A program made the translations under genes and the position numbers. A stretch of DNA of 64,000 nucleotides from Haloplanus rubicundus (lineage in GTDB: Archaea > Halobacteriota > Halobacteria > Halobacteriales > Haloferacaceae), in NCBI RefSeq assembly GCF_003342675.1, contig NZ_CP031148.1:310001-374000 (forward strand), given 5' to 3'. Below, in pieces: positions 52,657 to 61,548 of this stretch (its first letter is position 1; every line of letters starts with the position of its first letter). The notes beneath the pieces are model-generated. The model saw only the letters and a program-made list of their open reading frames with translations. It was not told where the DNA came from and did no database searches.

Positions 52657-53289
52657 CTACCCCGCCAGCGGGAGGGTCGCCCGCCCGGTGACGCGAACCG
52701 TCTTTTCGAGGAGTCCGGGACCGGATGCCTGTAGCGTGAACGAACAGTGCAGCCGCTCCGGAAGTGGGGCCGTCCCCGGGTCGAAGACGGCCGGTATCTC
52801 GACGGTCCCCCCTGTCTCGACGTTCCGGAGTTCGACGGTAGTCCGGCGAACGTCCCCGCGGAGGTCGTAGTACGTCGAGAACGCCTCCCACTGCCCGGGT
52901 GGGGCGACCCGGACGCTGTGGTGGAGCGTCGCCTCGTACGTCGTCGGCGGCCACAGTCGGAACCGGACCCGGTCGAGCCGATAGTCGCGGTACGGCTCGC
53001 TCGCGGCGATACCGCCGACAGTCGAGTCGAGCGTGAGCCGCAGGGCTGGCGGGAGCGACGCCCGACGGCGACGACCGTCGACCGCGACCCCGGCGTCGCC
53101 GAGGCCGTCACGGTCGCCGTCGCGGGGGGGATACTGCCAGCGCAGTTCGCCGTCCTCGACCGTCGCTTCGGCGTCGAGGCGTTCGGGACCGAGGCGGCCG
53201 CTACAGCCGCCGAGACTCCCGATGATCGCCGTTCCAAGTCCCGCGAGGGCGTGTCGTCGCGAGCGTCCGTCGGAGCGTGTGGAGGGCAT
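52657..53289 (-). CDS. Tat lipoprotein of unknown function (210 aa)
   Basis: N-terminal SRRHALAGLGTAIIGSLGGC has the twin-arginine motif and a lipobox with Cys29. The mature protein is beta-rich (RFRLWPPTTYEATLHHSVRV, and others) without a known domain. It is exported in folded form and lipid-anchored outside the cell. The ATG at 53287-53289 is chosen; the frame continues upstream without coding sense. Adjacent genes do not suggest a role. Confidence 0.75.
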   Translation of the reverse strand: MPSTRSDGRSRRHALAGLGTAIIGSLGGCSGRLGPERLDAEATVEDGELRWQYPPRDGDRDGLGDAGVAVDGRRRRASLPPALRLTLDSTVGGIAASEPYRDYRLDRVRFRLWPPTTYEATLHHSVRVAPPGQWEAFSTYYDLRGDVRRTTVELRNVETGGTVEIPAVFDPGTAPLPERLHCSFTLQASGPGLLEKTVRVTGRATLPLAG

Positions 53290-53421
53290 CGGATGCGCTC
53301 GGCAGCTACGGGGGCGACGAGCAAATATCCGGCGTTCCAACGGCGAGCGGCGTCGCCACTGGCGAGGTAGTGCGATCGAAGAAGGAACGCGGACGGGGCG
53401 ATCCCGTCGGATGGTGGCCGA

Positions 53422-54813
53422 TTACAGCAGCCCCACGATCGTCTCGATCGAGCCACGTGCCTCCCAGAGACCGGACACGATCATGACGACGCCCGCGAAG
53501 ACGGCGAGGGCGACGGCCCACTTGCGGACCGGCGAGAGCGAGTCGATGTCGATGTCGAAGGACATGTACATCACCGAGAGGTACATGAGTCCGATCGCGG
53601 GGGCAAAGAGCGCGCCGGAGAGCGCAAAGAGGATCAGCGGCGCCTCGATGAAGAGGTTGAGCGAGAGCGGAATCGCCGCGAACAGGACGATGGTCGCCCG
53701 GAACGTCGTGTCCCGGGTGATGTTGTAGTTGTCGAAGACGCCGTGGAGCGCGAAGGCGTCCTCCCAGAGGCGGGACATCCCGTACAGCGGGCCGATCAGC
53801 GTCGAGAACAGCGCGGCGACGGTAGTCAGCAGGAACAGGATGGCGGACCACTCGCCGAACTGCGTCGTGAAGATGGCGGCCATCTCGGGGATGACGGTGA
53901 AGCCGCTCGGCTGGATGCCCTGCACGTGCAGGGTCGCGGCGGCGGCCGTCCACATGAAAAAGGAGAAGACGGCCAGGATGACAGAGGAGAGGAGGTTCTG
54001 CCAGAGGACGATGTCGCCCCAGCCCTTGAGGCGGGACACCTCCTCGTCCGTGAGGTCGTACTTGTCGATTTCGACGCCGTCGTCGAGCGGTTCGAACATC
54101 CCCATGACCTTGTCCTTCGCGAACCAGACGTAGGAGACGGTCGGACCGAAGCCGGCACCGATCCAGCCGAACATGGTCAGGATGAAGGCCATGCCACCGA
54201 CGCCGAGGCCGTCGACGCGGCCGGGCATGGACGGGACGAGGCCGGACGCGAGGTTCGGCGCCCAGACGCCGGCGGTCTGGAGCGAGACGAACGCGATCAG
54301 GATGAGGAAGATCCACAGCAGCGACGTGGCGAGCTTCTCGATCAGGCCGTACGAGCGGACGCCGACGACGAGGAGGCCGGCGGCGACGGTGATGAGCATC
54401 CAGCCGGTCGTGCCGATGGCCGGAAGCAGTGAGTTGAACGCGCCGGCAGTCTCGCCGAGGTGGCCCGAGAGGCCGATGGCGTAGATGAGGCCGCCGAGGA
54501 ACACGTAGTAGAAGATCCACTTCAGCGCCCAACTGCGTTCGTAGAGCGCGTCGAGGAACGTATCGCCGGTCATGACGCCGTAGCGAACGAGGTAGTACTG
54601 GCCGAAGATCTTCGTGAACGTGATCAGCGGGATGAGCCAGATGCCCTCCATGCCGAGGTACGCGCCGCCGAGCGGGACGCTCAGCACCTCACCGCCGCCG
54701 ATCTGGGAGGCGGTGAACACCCACGCCGGCCCCATGTAACTGAGGAACTCCTTGATCGACGACGGCGGCTCGGAGATCCGATGCTCCGTCGCGTCGGCCG
54801 TGCCGGTGCTCAC
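53422..54813 (-). CDS. NRAMP-like membrane transporter without the DPGN motif
   Basis: APC/LeuT-fold transporter of 463 aa with about 11 hydrophobic helices. It starts SYMGPAWVFTASQIGGGEV, where NRAMP has DPGN in helix 1; here the metal-binding residues are replaced by IGGG. In helix 6 the family MPH motif is also missing (TMFGWIGAGFG). So a divalent-metal role is doubtful; other ions or small organic solutes are possible. Its promoter TTTATA sits far away (about 54950-54955 on the minus strand), implying a leader of roughly 115 nt. Confidence 0.82.
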   Translation of the reverse strand: MSTGTADATEHRISEPPSSIKEFLSYMGPAWVFTASQIGGGEVLSVPLGGAYLGMEGIWLIPLITFTKIFGQYYLVRYGVMTGDTFLDALYERSWALKWIFYYVFLGGLIYAIGLSGHLGETAGAFNSLLPAIGTTGWMLITVAAGLLVVGVRSYGLIEKLATSLLWIFLILIAFVSLQTAGVWAPNLASGLVPSMPGRVDGLGVGGMAFILTMFGWIGAGFGPTVSYVWFAKDKVMGMFEPLDDGVEIDKYDLTDEEVSRLKGWGDIVLWQNLLSSVILAVFSFFMWTAAAATLHVQGIQPSGFTVIPEMAAIFTTQFGEWSAILFLLTTVAALFSTLIGPLYGMSRLWEDAFALHGVFDNYNITRDTTFRATIVLFAAIPLSLNLFIEAPLILFALSGALFAPAIGLMYLSVMYMSFDIDIDSLSPVRKWAVALAVFAGVVMIVSGLWEARGSIETIVGLL

Positions 54814-55152
54814 GTCGGGTCACCACCCGTCCGTGTGAAACCTGGCTGCAGCTGAGCGATACGTCCGGGGGTGCCGAGAGAGCTCGGCGTGGAGATGAGT
54901 CGTGATGGTCTCTGCCGCATGTCCAACCCGACGAAAGATAGTGAACGTGGTATAAATGCGGAAAGGTGCACTTTTTGCATGATTTATCATGAAGTCCATA
55001 TTCCTTAAGGTCATTTAATACGATCCCGACGCGGCGAATCGCCCGACTGCAGTACGATATCCCGTCTACGTGGGGCGGGCGAGACCGACTGCGGATAGTA
55101 ACGAATGACGCGGTCGAAAGTGCTTTAATTATCGTTAGGAATTACTGTTCGC
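54814..55152. other. 339-bp gap between the NRAMP-like and uspA genes, with a palindrome
   Basis: No coding sequence is supported here. AT-rich 54940-55025 holds a minus-strand TTTATA (54950-54955), a 14-bp palindrome CATGATTTATCATG at 54978-54991, and CATTTAATACG. A CTTTAATTA box at 55123-55131 serves uspA. The palindrome sits 165 bp before the transporter start and could be an operator. A short minus-strand open frame (54820-55014) has no coding bias. Confidence 0.55.
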
Positions 55153-55572
55153 ATGGTGATACTGACAGCCATTGACAGGGACCCCGGCTGTAAAGGGGTC
55201 GTCGAGACGGCGTACGAACTCGCGACGAGCATGGACATGGAGCTGGTGATCCTCCACGTCGTGCCCGAAGACGGGAACGAGGAGAAGGCACGGGAACAGG
55301 TCGAGGACATCGTCACGTCGGTGATCGGAACCCTCGAGGGCGTGGACCTCCGGATCATGCCGGAGCAGACGCGCCGTGACCTGCCCACCGGTCGGACGGC
55401 GAATCACATCCTGCAGGTGGCCGAGGATATCGACCCGGACTACATCGTCATCGGCTCGCGCAAGCGGACGGGGCTGGGCAAGATCCTGCTCGGGAGCGTC
55501 TCGAAGCTCATTCTCGCCAACGCGGACGTGCCCGTGGTGACGGTCGAACAGAAGCGGAAGGCGGAAGCGTAG
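55153..55572 (+). CDS. Universal stress protein (UspA family)
   Basis: Single UspA domain of 139 aa. The nucleotide-binding signature is GSRKRTGLGKILLGSVSKLIL (G-x2-G-x9-G-S type, about residues 108-128). The start TAIDRDPGCKGVVETAYELA binds the adenosine side. ATP binding is therefore expected. It has its own leaderless promoter and faces the MFS gene. Its role is likely stress-linked; the trigger is unknown. Confidence 0.92.
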   Translation: MVILTAIDRDPGCKGVVETAYELATSMDMELVILHVVPEDGNEEKAREQVEDIVTSVIGTLEGVDLRIMPEQTRRDLPTGRTANHILQVAEDIDPDYIVIGSRKRTGLGKILLGSVSKLILANADVPVVTVEQKRKAEA

Positions 55573-55576
55573 TACG

Positions 55577-56773
55577 CTACCGCGTCCGGAGGAGGTAGCC
55601 GCCGCCGGCGACGACGGCCACGACGCCGGCGACGACGAGGAGCGTCCGGTAGCCGGCGACGGTGCTTTCGAACGCGATATCGGCGGTGGCGGTGAAGGCG
55701 ACCGGGCCGACCGTCTGGCCGAGGCGGAGGACGCTGGTCCGAAGCCCCATCACGCCCGCCCGGAGGTCGTCGTCGACGAGCGTGACGACGGTCGTATCGA
55801 TGGCGGGCATCACGACGCCGAAGCCGACGCCGAACACGAGAAGCGCGGCGGCGACGGCGCGGGGCGAGCCAGCGAGTCGGACGCCGAACAGCCCGAGACC
55901 GTAGGCGACGAAGCCGACGGCGACGAGGCGTGGCGCCGCCAGCCGGTCGGAGAGACGGCCGTACTGCGAGGAGACGACGGCGCTCGCGACGGCGACGGCC
56001 GAGAGCGTCGCCCCGATCCGACCGGTGCCGAGGGCGTAGGCGTCACGCAGGAGCAAGGGGAGGGCGGTGAGGACGGCGCCGTAGAAGATGAGGAAGGCGG
56101 CAAAGAGCGCGACGAAGACCCCGAGCGCCTGCGGCAGGGTAGCCACGGCCCGGAGGCGGCCGAGATACGTCCGCACGTCGGTCGAGCGCTCGGCGTCGGG
56201 TTCCTCGAGGGCGACGACGGCGACGACGGCGACGACGGCACCGACGCCGAAGAAGAGAAACGGCGCCGACCAGCGAATCCCGGCGAGTGCGCCGCCCAGA
56301 AGCGGGTAGAACGCCGCGCCGGTGCCGATGGTGCTCCCGTTGACCCCCATCACCGCGTCGCGTCGCGGCCCCTCGTAGACGTCGCCGATGAGCGTCACCG
56401 CGAGCGTGATGAGCGCGCTCGCGCCGACGCCCTGGAGAAAGCGGAGGGCGATCACCTCGGCGAACGTGCGGGCGAAGGCGACGCCCGCGCCGGCGACGGC
56501 AAAGAGGACGAGGAGGGGGACGACGACCCGCCGACGCCCGAACCGGTCGGCGACGAGGCCCACGAAGGGCGTGACGACGACGCCGGGGAGGGTGTAGGCG
56601 GTGATCACCAGCCCCACCTGTGCGTCGGTGACGCCGAAGACGGGCCGCAGGTCGGGGAGGACGGGGCTGACCAGCGAGACGCCCATCACGCCCATCAGCG
56701 AACACGAGAGGATGACGTAGAGCGTCGAGGAGCGCCAGGGGACGACCGCCAACCCGCCGTCGAGGTCCGACAC
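55577..56773 (-). CDS. MFS transporter
   Basis: Twelve-helix permease of 398 aa. It has the MFS loop motif GLVADRFGRRRVVV between helices 2 and 3, a second copy-like GRLSDRLAAPRLVA between 8 and 9, and GxAFYPLLGGALAG near helix 5 (antiporter-like). It is likely a drug- or metabolite-export family (DHA1-like), with the substrate unknown. It is convergent with uspA, only 4 nt apart. Confidence 0.88.
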   Translation of the reverse strand: MSDLDGGLAVVPWRSSTLYVILSCSLMGVMGVSLVSPVLPDLRPVFGVTDAQVGLVITAYTLPGVVVTPFVGLVADRFGRRRVVVPLLVLFAVAGAGVAFARTFAEVIALRFLQGVGASALITLAVTLIGDVYEGPRRDAVMGVNGSTIGTGAAFYPLLGGALAGIRWSAPFLFFGVGAVVAVVAVVALEEPDAERSTDVRTYLGRLRAVATLPQALGVFVALFAAFLIFYGAVLTALPLLLRDAYALGTGRIGATLSAVAVASAVVSSQYGRLSDRLAAPRLVAVGFVAYGLGLFGVRLAGSPRAVAAALLVFGVGFGVVMPAIDTTVVTLVDDDLRAGVMGLRTSVLRLGQTVGPVAFTATADIAFESTVAGYRTLLVVAGVVAVVAGGGYLLRTR

Positions 56774-56889
56774 GGTGTCGACGTGGGACCCGCGGCTTGT
56801 TAGAGTAGCGTTCGTGAGTCATCGGACACCGTCGTGCGATCCGGTGTGCGGACAGTCCGACAGCGGAGCGCTTCCCGCTCGGAAGGGTA

Positions 56890-57267
56890 TCAGAACTGCT
56901 CCGCGGTGTCGATGCCGACGACGACACCCGCCTCGTCGGAGGTGAAGCGGTCGTCGGCGCCGACGGCCGTCGCGAAGAGGAGCCGCGCCTGTTCGGTGTG
57001 GGCGAGACGGAGGGCCGCGGCCGTCGACTCGTCGAAGTCGAAGTCGTCGAGCAGGGCCGCCCACTCGTCGCGGCCGACCCGATACGCACGCGTGCCGTCG
57101 ACGGTGACGTGCTCCGCCCGCCGTTCGAGTTCGCCGTGACGCCCGATCAACTCCGCGTTGAGCGCGAGGAGCGCGTCGGCGATGGCCGACGGCGTGGGGT
57201 CGACCCCCTGGGCCACGCGCTCGACGACCGCTCCGGTGATCGGTGCCTCGCCGGTGTCGACTGTCAT
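56890..57267 (-). CDS. Haloarchaeal hypothetical protein (125 aa)
   Basis: Soluble acidic all-alpha-looking protein. ALLALNAELIGRHGELERRAEHV (residues 33-55) and DEWAALLDDFDFDESTAAALRLAHTEQ (residues 69-95) are the conserved-looking parts. The ATG at 57265-57267 is chosen; the upstream frame is an antisense shadow of the ABC gene. No domain is recognised. Confidence 0.65.
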   Translation of the reverse strand: MTVDTGEAPITGAVVERVAQGVDPTPSAIADALLALNAELIGRHGELERRAEHVTVDGTRAYRVGRDEWAALLDDFDFDESTAAALRLAHTEQARLLFATAVGADDRFTSDEAGVVVGIDTAEQF

Positions 57268-57378
57268 ATGACAACTATTCACAAGAATGGACCTTCGGTC
57301 TTTCGGGGCCGAACGTTCATGCGCGCCGGGGTGCAAGGGCTCGATACGGGCGCGAATCGACCGCACGCCCGGGGACTC

Positions 57379-58047
57379 ATGACGCATCTGCGTGCCGACG
57401 GACTGAGTTACGAAGTCGACGGCGAGCGCATCCTCGACGGGGTGAGCCTCGACGTGGCGAGCGGGGAGACCGTCGCCATCGTCGGACCGTCGGGTGCCGG
57501 CAAGTCGTCGCTGCTCCGACTGTGCAACCGCCTCGACGAGCCGACCGAGGGGACGGTCTACCTCGACGGCACCGACTACCGGACGCTCCCGCCCGAACGG
57601 CTCCGCAAGCGGGTCGGGCTGGTGCCCCAGAACCCCGCGCTCCGTGACGGTACCGTCCGCGACAACGTCACCATCGGCCCGCGGCTGCGGGGGGAGTCGG
57701 TGAGCGAAGAACGACTCGCCGCGGTCCTCGACGCCGTGGGGCTCGCGGGCTACGCCGACCGGGACGCGGGCGACCTCTCGGGTGGTGAGGCCCAGCGAGT
57801 CGCCATCGCCCGGACGGTGATCAACGATCCGGAGGTACTCCTGCTCGACGAACCGACGGCGAGCCTCGACAGCGCGGCGGAGGCGGAGGTCGAACGCCTG
57901 CTGGCCGACCTCCTCGCGTCCGGCGAGCGGACCGTCGTCCTCGTCACCCACGACGAGCGACAGGCCGAGCGGCTGGCCGACCGGGTGGCACGGATGGCCG
58001 ACGGGCGGATCGTCGCCGTGGGGACGCCGCGGGAGGTGATCACGTGA
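57379..58047 (+). CDS. FetA/YbbL-like ABC ATP-binding protein
   Basis: ATPase of 222 aa with Walker A GPSGAGKSS, Q-loop GLVPQNPALRDGTV, signature LSGGEAQRVAIAR, Walker B VLLLDEPTAS and H-loop LVTHDERQ. It pairs with the UPF0014 permease next to it by a 4-bp overlap (GTGA). The closest known relatives are the FetA/FetB iron-efflux pair and the YbbL/YbbM/STAR1 group, so metal or metabolite export is a fair inference. Confidence 0.9.
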   Translation: MTHLRADGLSYEVDGERILDGVSLDVASGETVAIVGPSGAGKSSLLRLCNRLDEPTEGTVYLDGTDYRTLPPERLRKRVGLVPQNPALRDGTVRDNVTIGPRLRGESVSEERLAAVLDAVGLAGYADRDAGDLSGGEAQRVAIARTVINDPEVLLLDEPTASLDSAAEAEVERLLADLLASGERTVVLVTHDERQAERLADRVARMADGRIVAVGTPREVIT

Positions 58048-58892
58048 GCGTGAGCGCCCTCCCCGAGGGGCTGACCGATCCCGTCGTGATCGAGGGGCTG
58101 TTTCAGGTCGCGGCGGCGGCGGCCATCGCGGCCGTCGTCATCGGCATCTCGTCGATCCGCGATCTGGGACTGGAGCGGGAACTCGGCGGGTCGTTCGTCC
58201 GCGGGTTCGTCCAGGTGCTGGCGATGGGCGCCCTGATCGGCGTCCTCTTTACCATCCCGCTTTCCTTCTCCGGCCTCCTGCTCGCGGCGATGGTCGTCTA
58301 CGCGGCGTGGGAGTCGCGCAAGCGGGGCGACGGCGTCCCCCGGGCCTTCCGCATCTCCGTCGTCTCGCTGGCCGTCGGCTCGGCCGTCGTCATCGTCACC
58401 ATGGTCGCCGCGGGCGCCATCGAGCGGACCGTCCGCAACCTCGTCCCCGTCGGTGGGATGATCATCGCGAACGCGATGAAGACGAACTCGCTCACCCTCG
58501 ACCGGTTCCAGGGGGAGATCGAGTCGAACCGGGACGAGATCGAAGCCGTCCTCGCGCTCGGCGTCCCCCCCGAACGCGCCATCTCGGCGTTCGTCACCGA
58601 GTCCGTCCGGGCGTCGCTCATCCCCGTCGTCGACGCCATGCGGACGCTCGGGCTGGTCTACATTCCCGGCATGATGGCGGGGATGATCCTCGGCGGCGCA
58701 AACCCCATCTACGCCGCCGAGTACCAGTTCGTCATCATGGGGATGATCTTCGCGGCCGGCGGGCTGACGAGCATGACGGCCAGCCTCCTGCTGGGCCGCG
58801 CGGCGTTCACCGACGCGGCACAGCTCCGCCGGTTCGAATCGACCGACCAGACGCTGCTCGCGTCGCTCCGAGCGGTGCTCGGCCGCCGATGA
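58044..58892 (+). CDS. UPF0014/FetB-like ABC permease
   Basis: Membrane partner of the previous ATPase, 282 aa with about seven hydrophobic helices. The UPF0014 landmarks are seen: FVRGFVQVLAMGALIGVLF, PVGGMIIANAMKTNSLTLDRF and YIPGMMAGMILGGANPIYAAEYQ. The start is GTG, overlapping the upstream stop. Related FetB proteins export iron; the substrate here is not proven. Confidence 0.92.
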   Translation: MSVSALPEGLTDPVVIEGLFQVAAAAAIAAVVIGISSIRDLGLERELGGSFVRGFVQVLAMGALIGVLFTIPLSFSGLLLAAMVVYAAWESRKRGDGVPRAFRISVVSLAVGSAVVIVTMVAAGAIERTVRNLVPVGGMIIANAMKTNSLTLDRFQGEIESNRDEIEAVLALGVPPERAISAFVTESVRASLIPVVDAMRTLGLVYIPGMMAGMILGGANPIYAAEYQFVIMGMIFAAGGLTSMTASLLLGRAAFTDAAQLRRFESTDQTLLASLRAVLGRR

Positions 58893-58933
58893 CCGTGGGG
58901 GATTACTTATCCGTTCACTCCGCGAGGGCGTAG

Positions 58934-61468
58934 GTGGAGATGGGACCCGGAACCGACCCGATCCGCGTACTTCACGTCGACGACGACCCCGCCTTCCTCG
59001 ACGTGGCGGCGACGTTACTCGAACGCAAGGACGACCGGATCGAGGTGGCCACGGCCACGAGCGCGGACGAGGGGCTGGAACGCCTCGACGATGCCGACGT
59101 CGACTGCATCGTCTCCGATTACGACATGCCCGGACTGAACGGTATCGACTTCCTCGAACGCGTCCGCGCGTCGGGGGATGGCCGTCCGTTCGTCCTCTTC
59201 ACCGGGAAGGGTAGCGAGGAGGTGGCGAGCGAGGCCATCTCGGCCGGCGTGACCGACTACCTCCAGAAGGCTCCGGGGAGCGAACAGTACGAGATTCTGC
59301 TCAACCGGATCGTCAACGCCGTCGAGGCGGCGCGAATCCGTGCCCGAGCGACCAGACAGGAGCGGATCAACACGCTGATCAGGGAGAGCAACCGCCGGCT
59401 GGTCGCCGCCGACACCGTCGAAGACATCGAGGGCGCCGTCTGTCGGACGCTCACCAACGCCACCCCCTTCCGGTTCGCGTGGATCGGCGAACCCGAAGCG
59501 AACGGCGAAATCGTCCCCCGGACCTCGGCGGGCGACGCCGACGACTACCTCGACGAGGTGACGATCTACCACGACGACCGGCCGCGCGGGCAGGGGCCGG
59601 GCGGCCGCGCCATCCGGACGGACGAACTCCAGGTCGCCCAGAACATTCCGGACGACCCCTCGTTCGCACCGTGGCACGACGTGGCCGAACGGTACGGCTA
59701 CGAGTCGGTAACGGTCGTGCCGCTGTCGTACGGTGGCGGCCGGACGGGCATCCTGGCCATCTACGCCGACAGCCCACACGCCTTCGACGAGGTGGAGCTG
59801 AGCGTCCTCGAGGAACTCGGCGAGACGATCGGTCGGGCGCTCGAAGCGGCCGAGACCAGACGCCGACTCGAATCGCGGCGAGCGGCCGAACGGACCCGGA
59901 AGGAAGGCCACTACCGGACGCTCGTTGACGCCCTCCCCAACGGCGCAATCGCCCTCTTCGACACCGACCTCCGATACACCGTCGTCGGGGGCGCCGTCTT
60001 CGATGACCTGGACCTCTCGCCCGAGGACATGGAGGGAGAGGCGCTGACGGCCGTCCACTCGACGGCGTTTTGCGAGGCCTACCTCCAGCATTACCGGGCA
60101 GTCCTCGACGGCGCGGAGCGAACCTTCGAGTTCGAGTACGCGGACCGCACCTTCGAGGCCCACGTCGCGCCCGTGCGGGACGAGACGGGCGCCGTCGACG
60201 GCGGCATCGCGATGACACAGGACGTGACCGACCGGGTGCGGCGCCAGCGGGAACTGAGACGGCGGGAGCGCGTCCTCCGCGAGACGTACGAGGTGATCGC
60301 CGACCCGTCGCTGTCGGTCGAGGAGGGGGTTCGGCGGCTCCTGGCGATCGGCGCCGACGTCCTCGACGTTCGGTACGGCATCCTCTCCCGCGTCGACGGG
60401 GACGAGTACGCCTTCGAGGTGGTCCACGCGCCCGACGAGGACGGCAAAGCGGTCGGGGACGGCGGGCCGGCCGAGGGCGACACCGTCGCGCTGACCGCGA
60501 CGAACTGCGAGCGCGTCGTCCGGAGCGGGGAGACGGTCGCCGTCGCGGACGTGAGCGACGACCCGGACTGCGACGCCCGGACGCCCGCCGCCGAGTCCGA
60601 CCTCGCGTGTTACGTCGGCGCCCCCGTCGTGATCGACGGCGAGACGGACGGGACGTTCTGTTTCTACGATACGGACCCCCACGACGGGGCGTTCTCGGAG
60701 TGGGAGCTGACGCTCGTCGACCTGCTCTCGCGGTGGGTGGGCGTCGCACTCGACCGCCACGAGACCAACGCCCGCCTCCGCACGCAGAACGAACGGGTCC
60801 GGGAATTCACGAGCATCGTCTCTCACGACCTGCGCAATCCGCTCACCGTGCTCGGTGGCGCGCTCGAACTCGCCGAGGCGACTGGGGAGACCGAACAGTT
60901 CGACCGCTGCCGACGCGCGCTGGACCGGATGGGGTCGCTCGTCGACGACCTCACGACGCTCACGCGGGAGGGGGCGGTCGTCACGGACGCCGAACCGGTG
61001 GCGCTGGGGTGGGCGGCGCGGGCGTGCTGGGAGACGGTGGAAACTGGGACGGCCGAACTCCGTCTCGACGGCGACGCCCCGATTCTGGCTGACGAGGCGC
61101 GGCTGCGACAGCTACTGGAGAATCTGTTTCGGAATTCGGTCGAGCATGGCTCCACGGACAACCGGCGCGGAGACGCCGGTGATTCGGTCGAGCACGGCTC
61201 GACCGACGACGACGGACTGACGGTGCGCATCGGCGTCCTCGACGACGGGTTCTACGTCGAAGACGACGGGGTCGGGATCCCCGAGGACGAGCGTGCTCGG
61301 GTGTTCGAGCGCGGCTACTCGACGACGGCGACCGGAACCGGGCTCGGACTATCTATCGTCGAGAAGATGGCCGCCGCCCACGGCTGGACCGTCGCCGTGA
61401 GCGAGAGCGGCGCGGGCGGCGCCCGGATCGACGTGCGGGGCGTCGAGATGGACGACGGGCGCGAGTGA
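58934..61468 (+). CDS. REC-GAF-PAS-GAF hybrid histidine kinase (844 aa)
   Basis: Soluble multi-domain sensor. Residues 1-130 are a receiver domain (phospho-Asp D62 in VSDYDMPG). A GAF domain follows (about 150-310), then PAS (about 320-430), a second GAF (about 445-605), and the kinase core with H631 in SIVSHDLRNPL, N-box LENLFRNSVEHG and G-box GTGLGLSIVEKM. The N-box is followed by a 16-residue in-frame duplication (SVEHGSTD twice, 61135 and 61183). The start could be GTG 58934 or ATG 58940. Its stop codon overlaps the palindromic element copy 2. Confidence 0.88.
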   Translation: MEMGPGTDPIRVLHVDDDPAFLDVAATLLERKDDRIEVATATSADEGLERLDDADVDCIVSDYDMPGLNGIDFLERVRASGDGRPFVLFTGKGSEEVASEAISAGVTDYLQKAPGSEQYEILLNRIVNAVEAARIRARATRQERINTLIRESNRRLVAADTVEDIEGAVCRTLTNATPFRFAWIGEPEANGEIVPRTSAGDADDYLDEVTIYHDDRPRGQGPGGRAIRTDELQVAQNIPDDPSFAPWHDVAERYGYESVTVVPLSYGGGRTGILAIYADSPHAFDEVELSVLEELGETIGRALEAAETRRRLESRRAAERTRKEGHYRTLVDALPNGAIALFDTDLRYTVVGGAVFDDLDLSPEDMEGEALTAVHSTAFCEAYLQHYRAVLDGAERTFEFEYADRTFEAHVAPVRDETGAVDGGIAMTQDVTDRVRRQRELRRRERVLRETYEVIADPSLSVEEGVRRLLAIGADVLDVRYGILSRVDGDEYAFEVVHAPDEDGKAVGDGGPAEGDTVALTATNCERVVRSGETVAVADVSDDPDCDARTPAAESDLACYVGAPVVIDGETDGTFCFYDTDPHDGAFSEWELTLVDLLSRWVGVALDRHETNARLRTQNERVREFTSIVSHDLRNPLTVLGGALELAEATGETEQFDRCRRALDRMGSLVDDLTTLTREGAVVTDAEPVALGWAARACWETVETGTAELRLDGDAPILADEARLRQLLENLFRNSVEHGSTDNRRGDAGDSVEHGSTDDDGLTVRIGVLDDGFYVEDDGVGIPEDERARVFERGYSTTATGTGLGLSIVEKMAAAHGWTVAVSESGAGGARIDVRGVEMDDGRE
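61135..61209 (+). repeat. 48-bp in-frame repeat in the kinase N-box region
   Basis: TTCGGTCGAGCA starts at 61135 and recurs at 61183, a 48-bp period (16 codons) encoding SVEHGSTD twice. Between the copies, CCGGCG-x6-CGCCGG forms a 6-bp hairpin at 61162-61179. This kind of repeat can vary in copy number by slippage while staying in frame. Confidence 0.7.
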
Positions 61469-61546
61469 TACTGTCGGCTGTAAGTCAATCGAGACGTTCG
61501 CCACCCGGGGTGGCGAACGTTTTGAAACAGTTCCAGCCGACAGTAT
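61468..61546 (-). repeat. Palindromic element, copy 2 (79 bp)
   Basis: Opposite orientation to copy 1 at 42149-42228. It has 16-bp terminal repeats with one mismatch and a perfect 12-bp hairpin (ACGTTCGCCACC with its inverse, 61494-61505 and 61509-61520). The asymmetric motifs between the arms are kept (AACTGTTTCAA and GATTGACTTA on the minus strand). It begins on the last base of the kinase stop codon and ends 2 bp before the peroxiredoxin stop, filling the whole gap between the convergent genes. Confidence 0.85.
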
Positions 61547-61548
61547 GC

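Noticed and set aside
54820-55014. 64-codon minus-strand frame upstream of the NRAMP-like gene
   Set aside because: Composition unlike haloarchaeal proteins, no promoter at the right distance, and it covers the AT-rich regulatory region.
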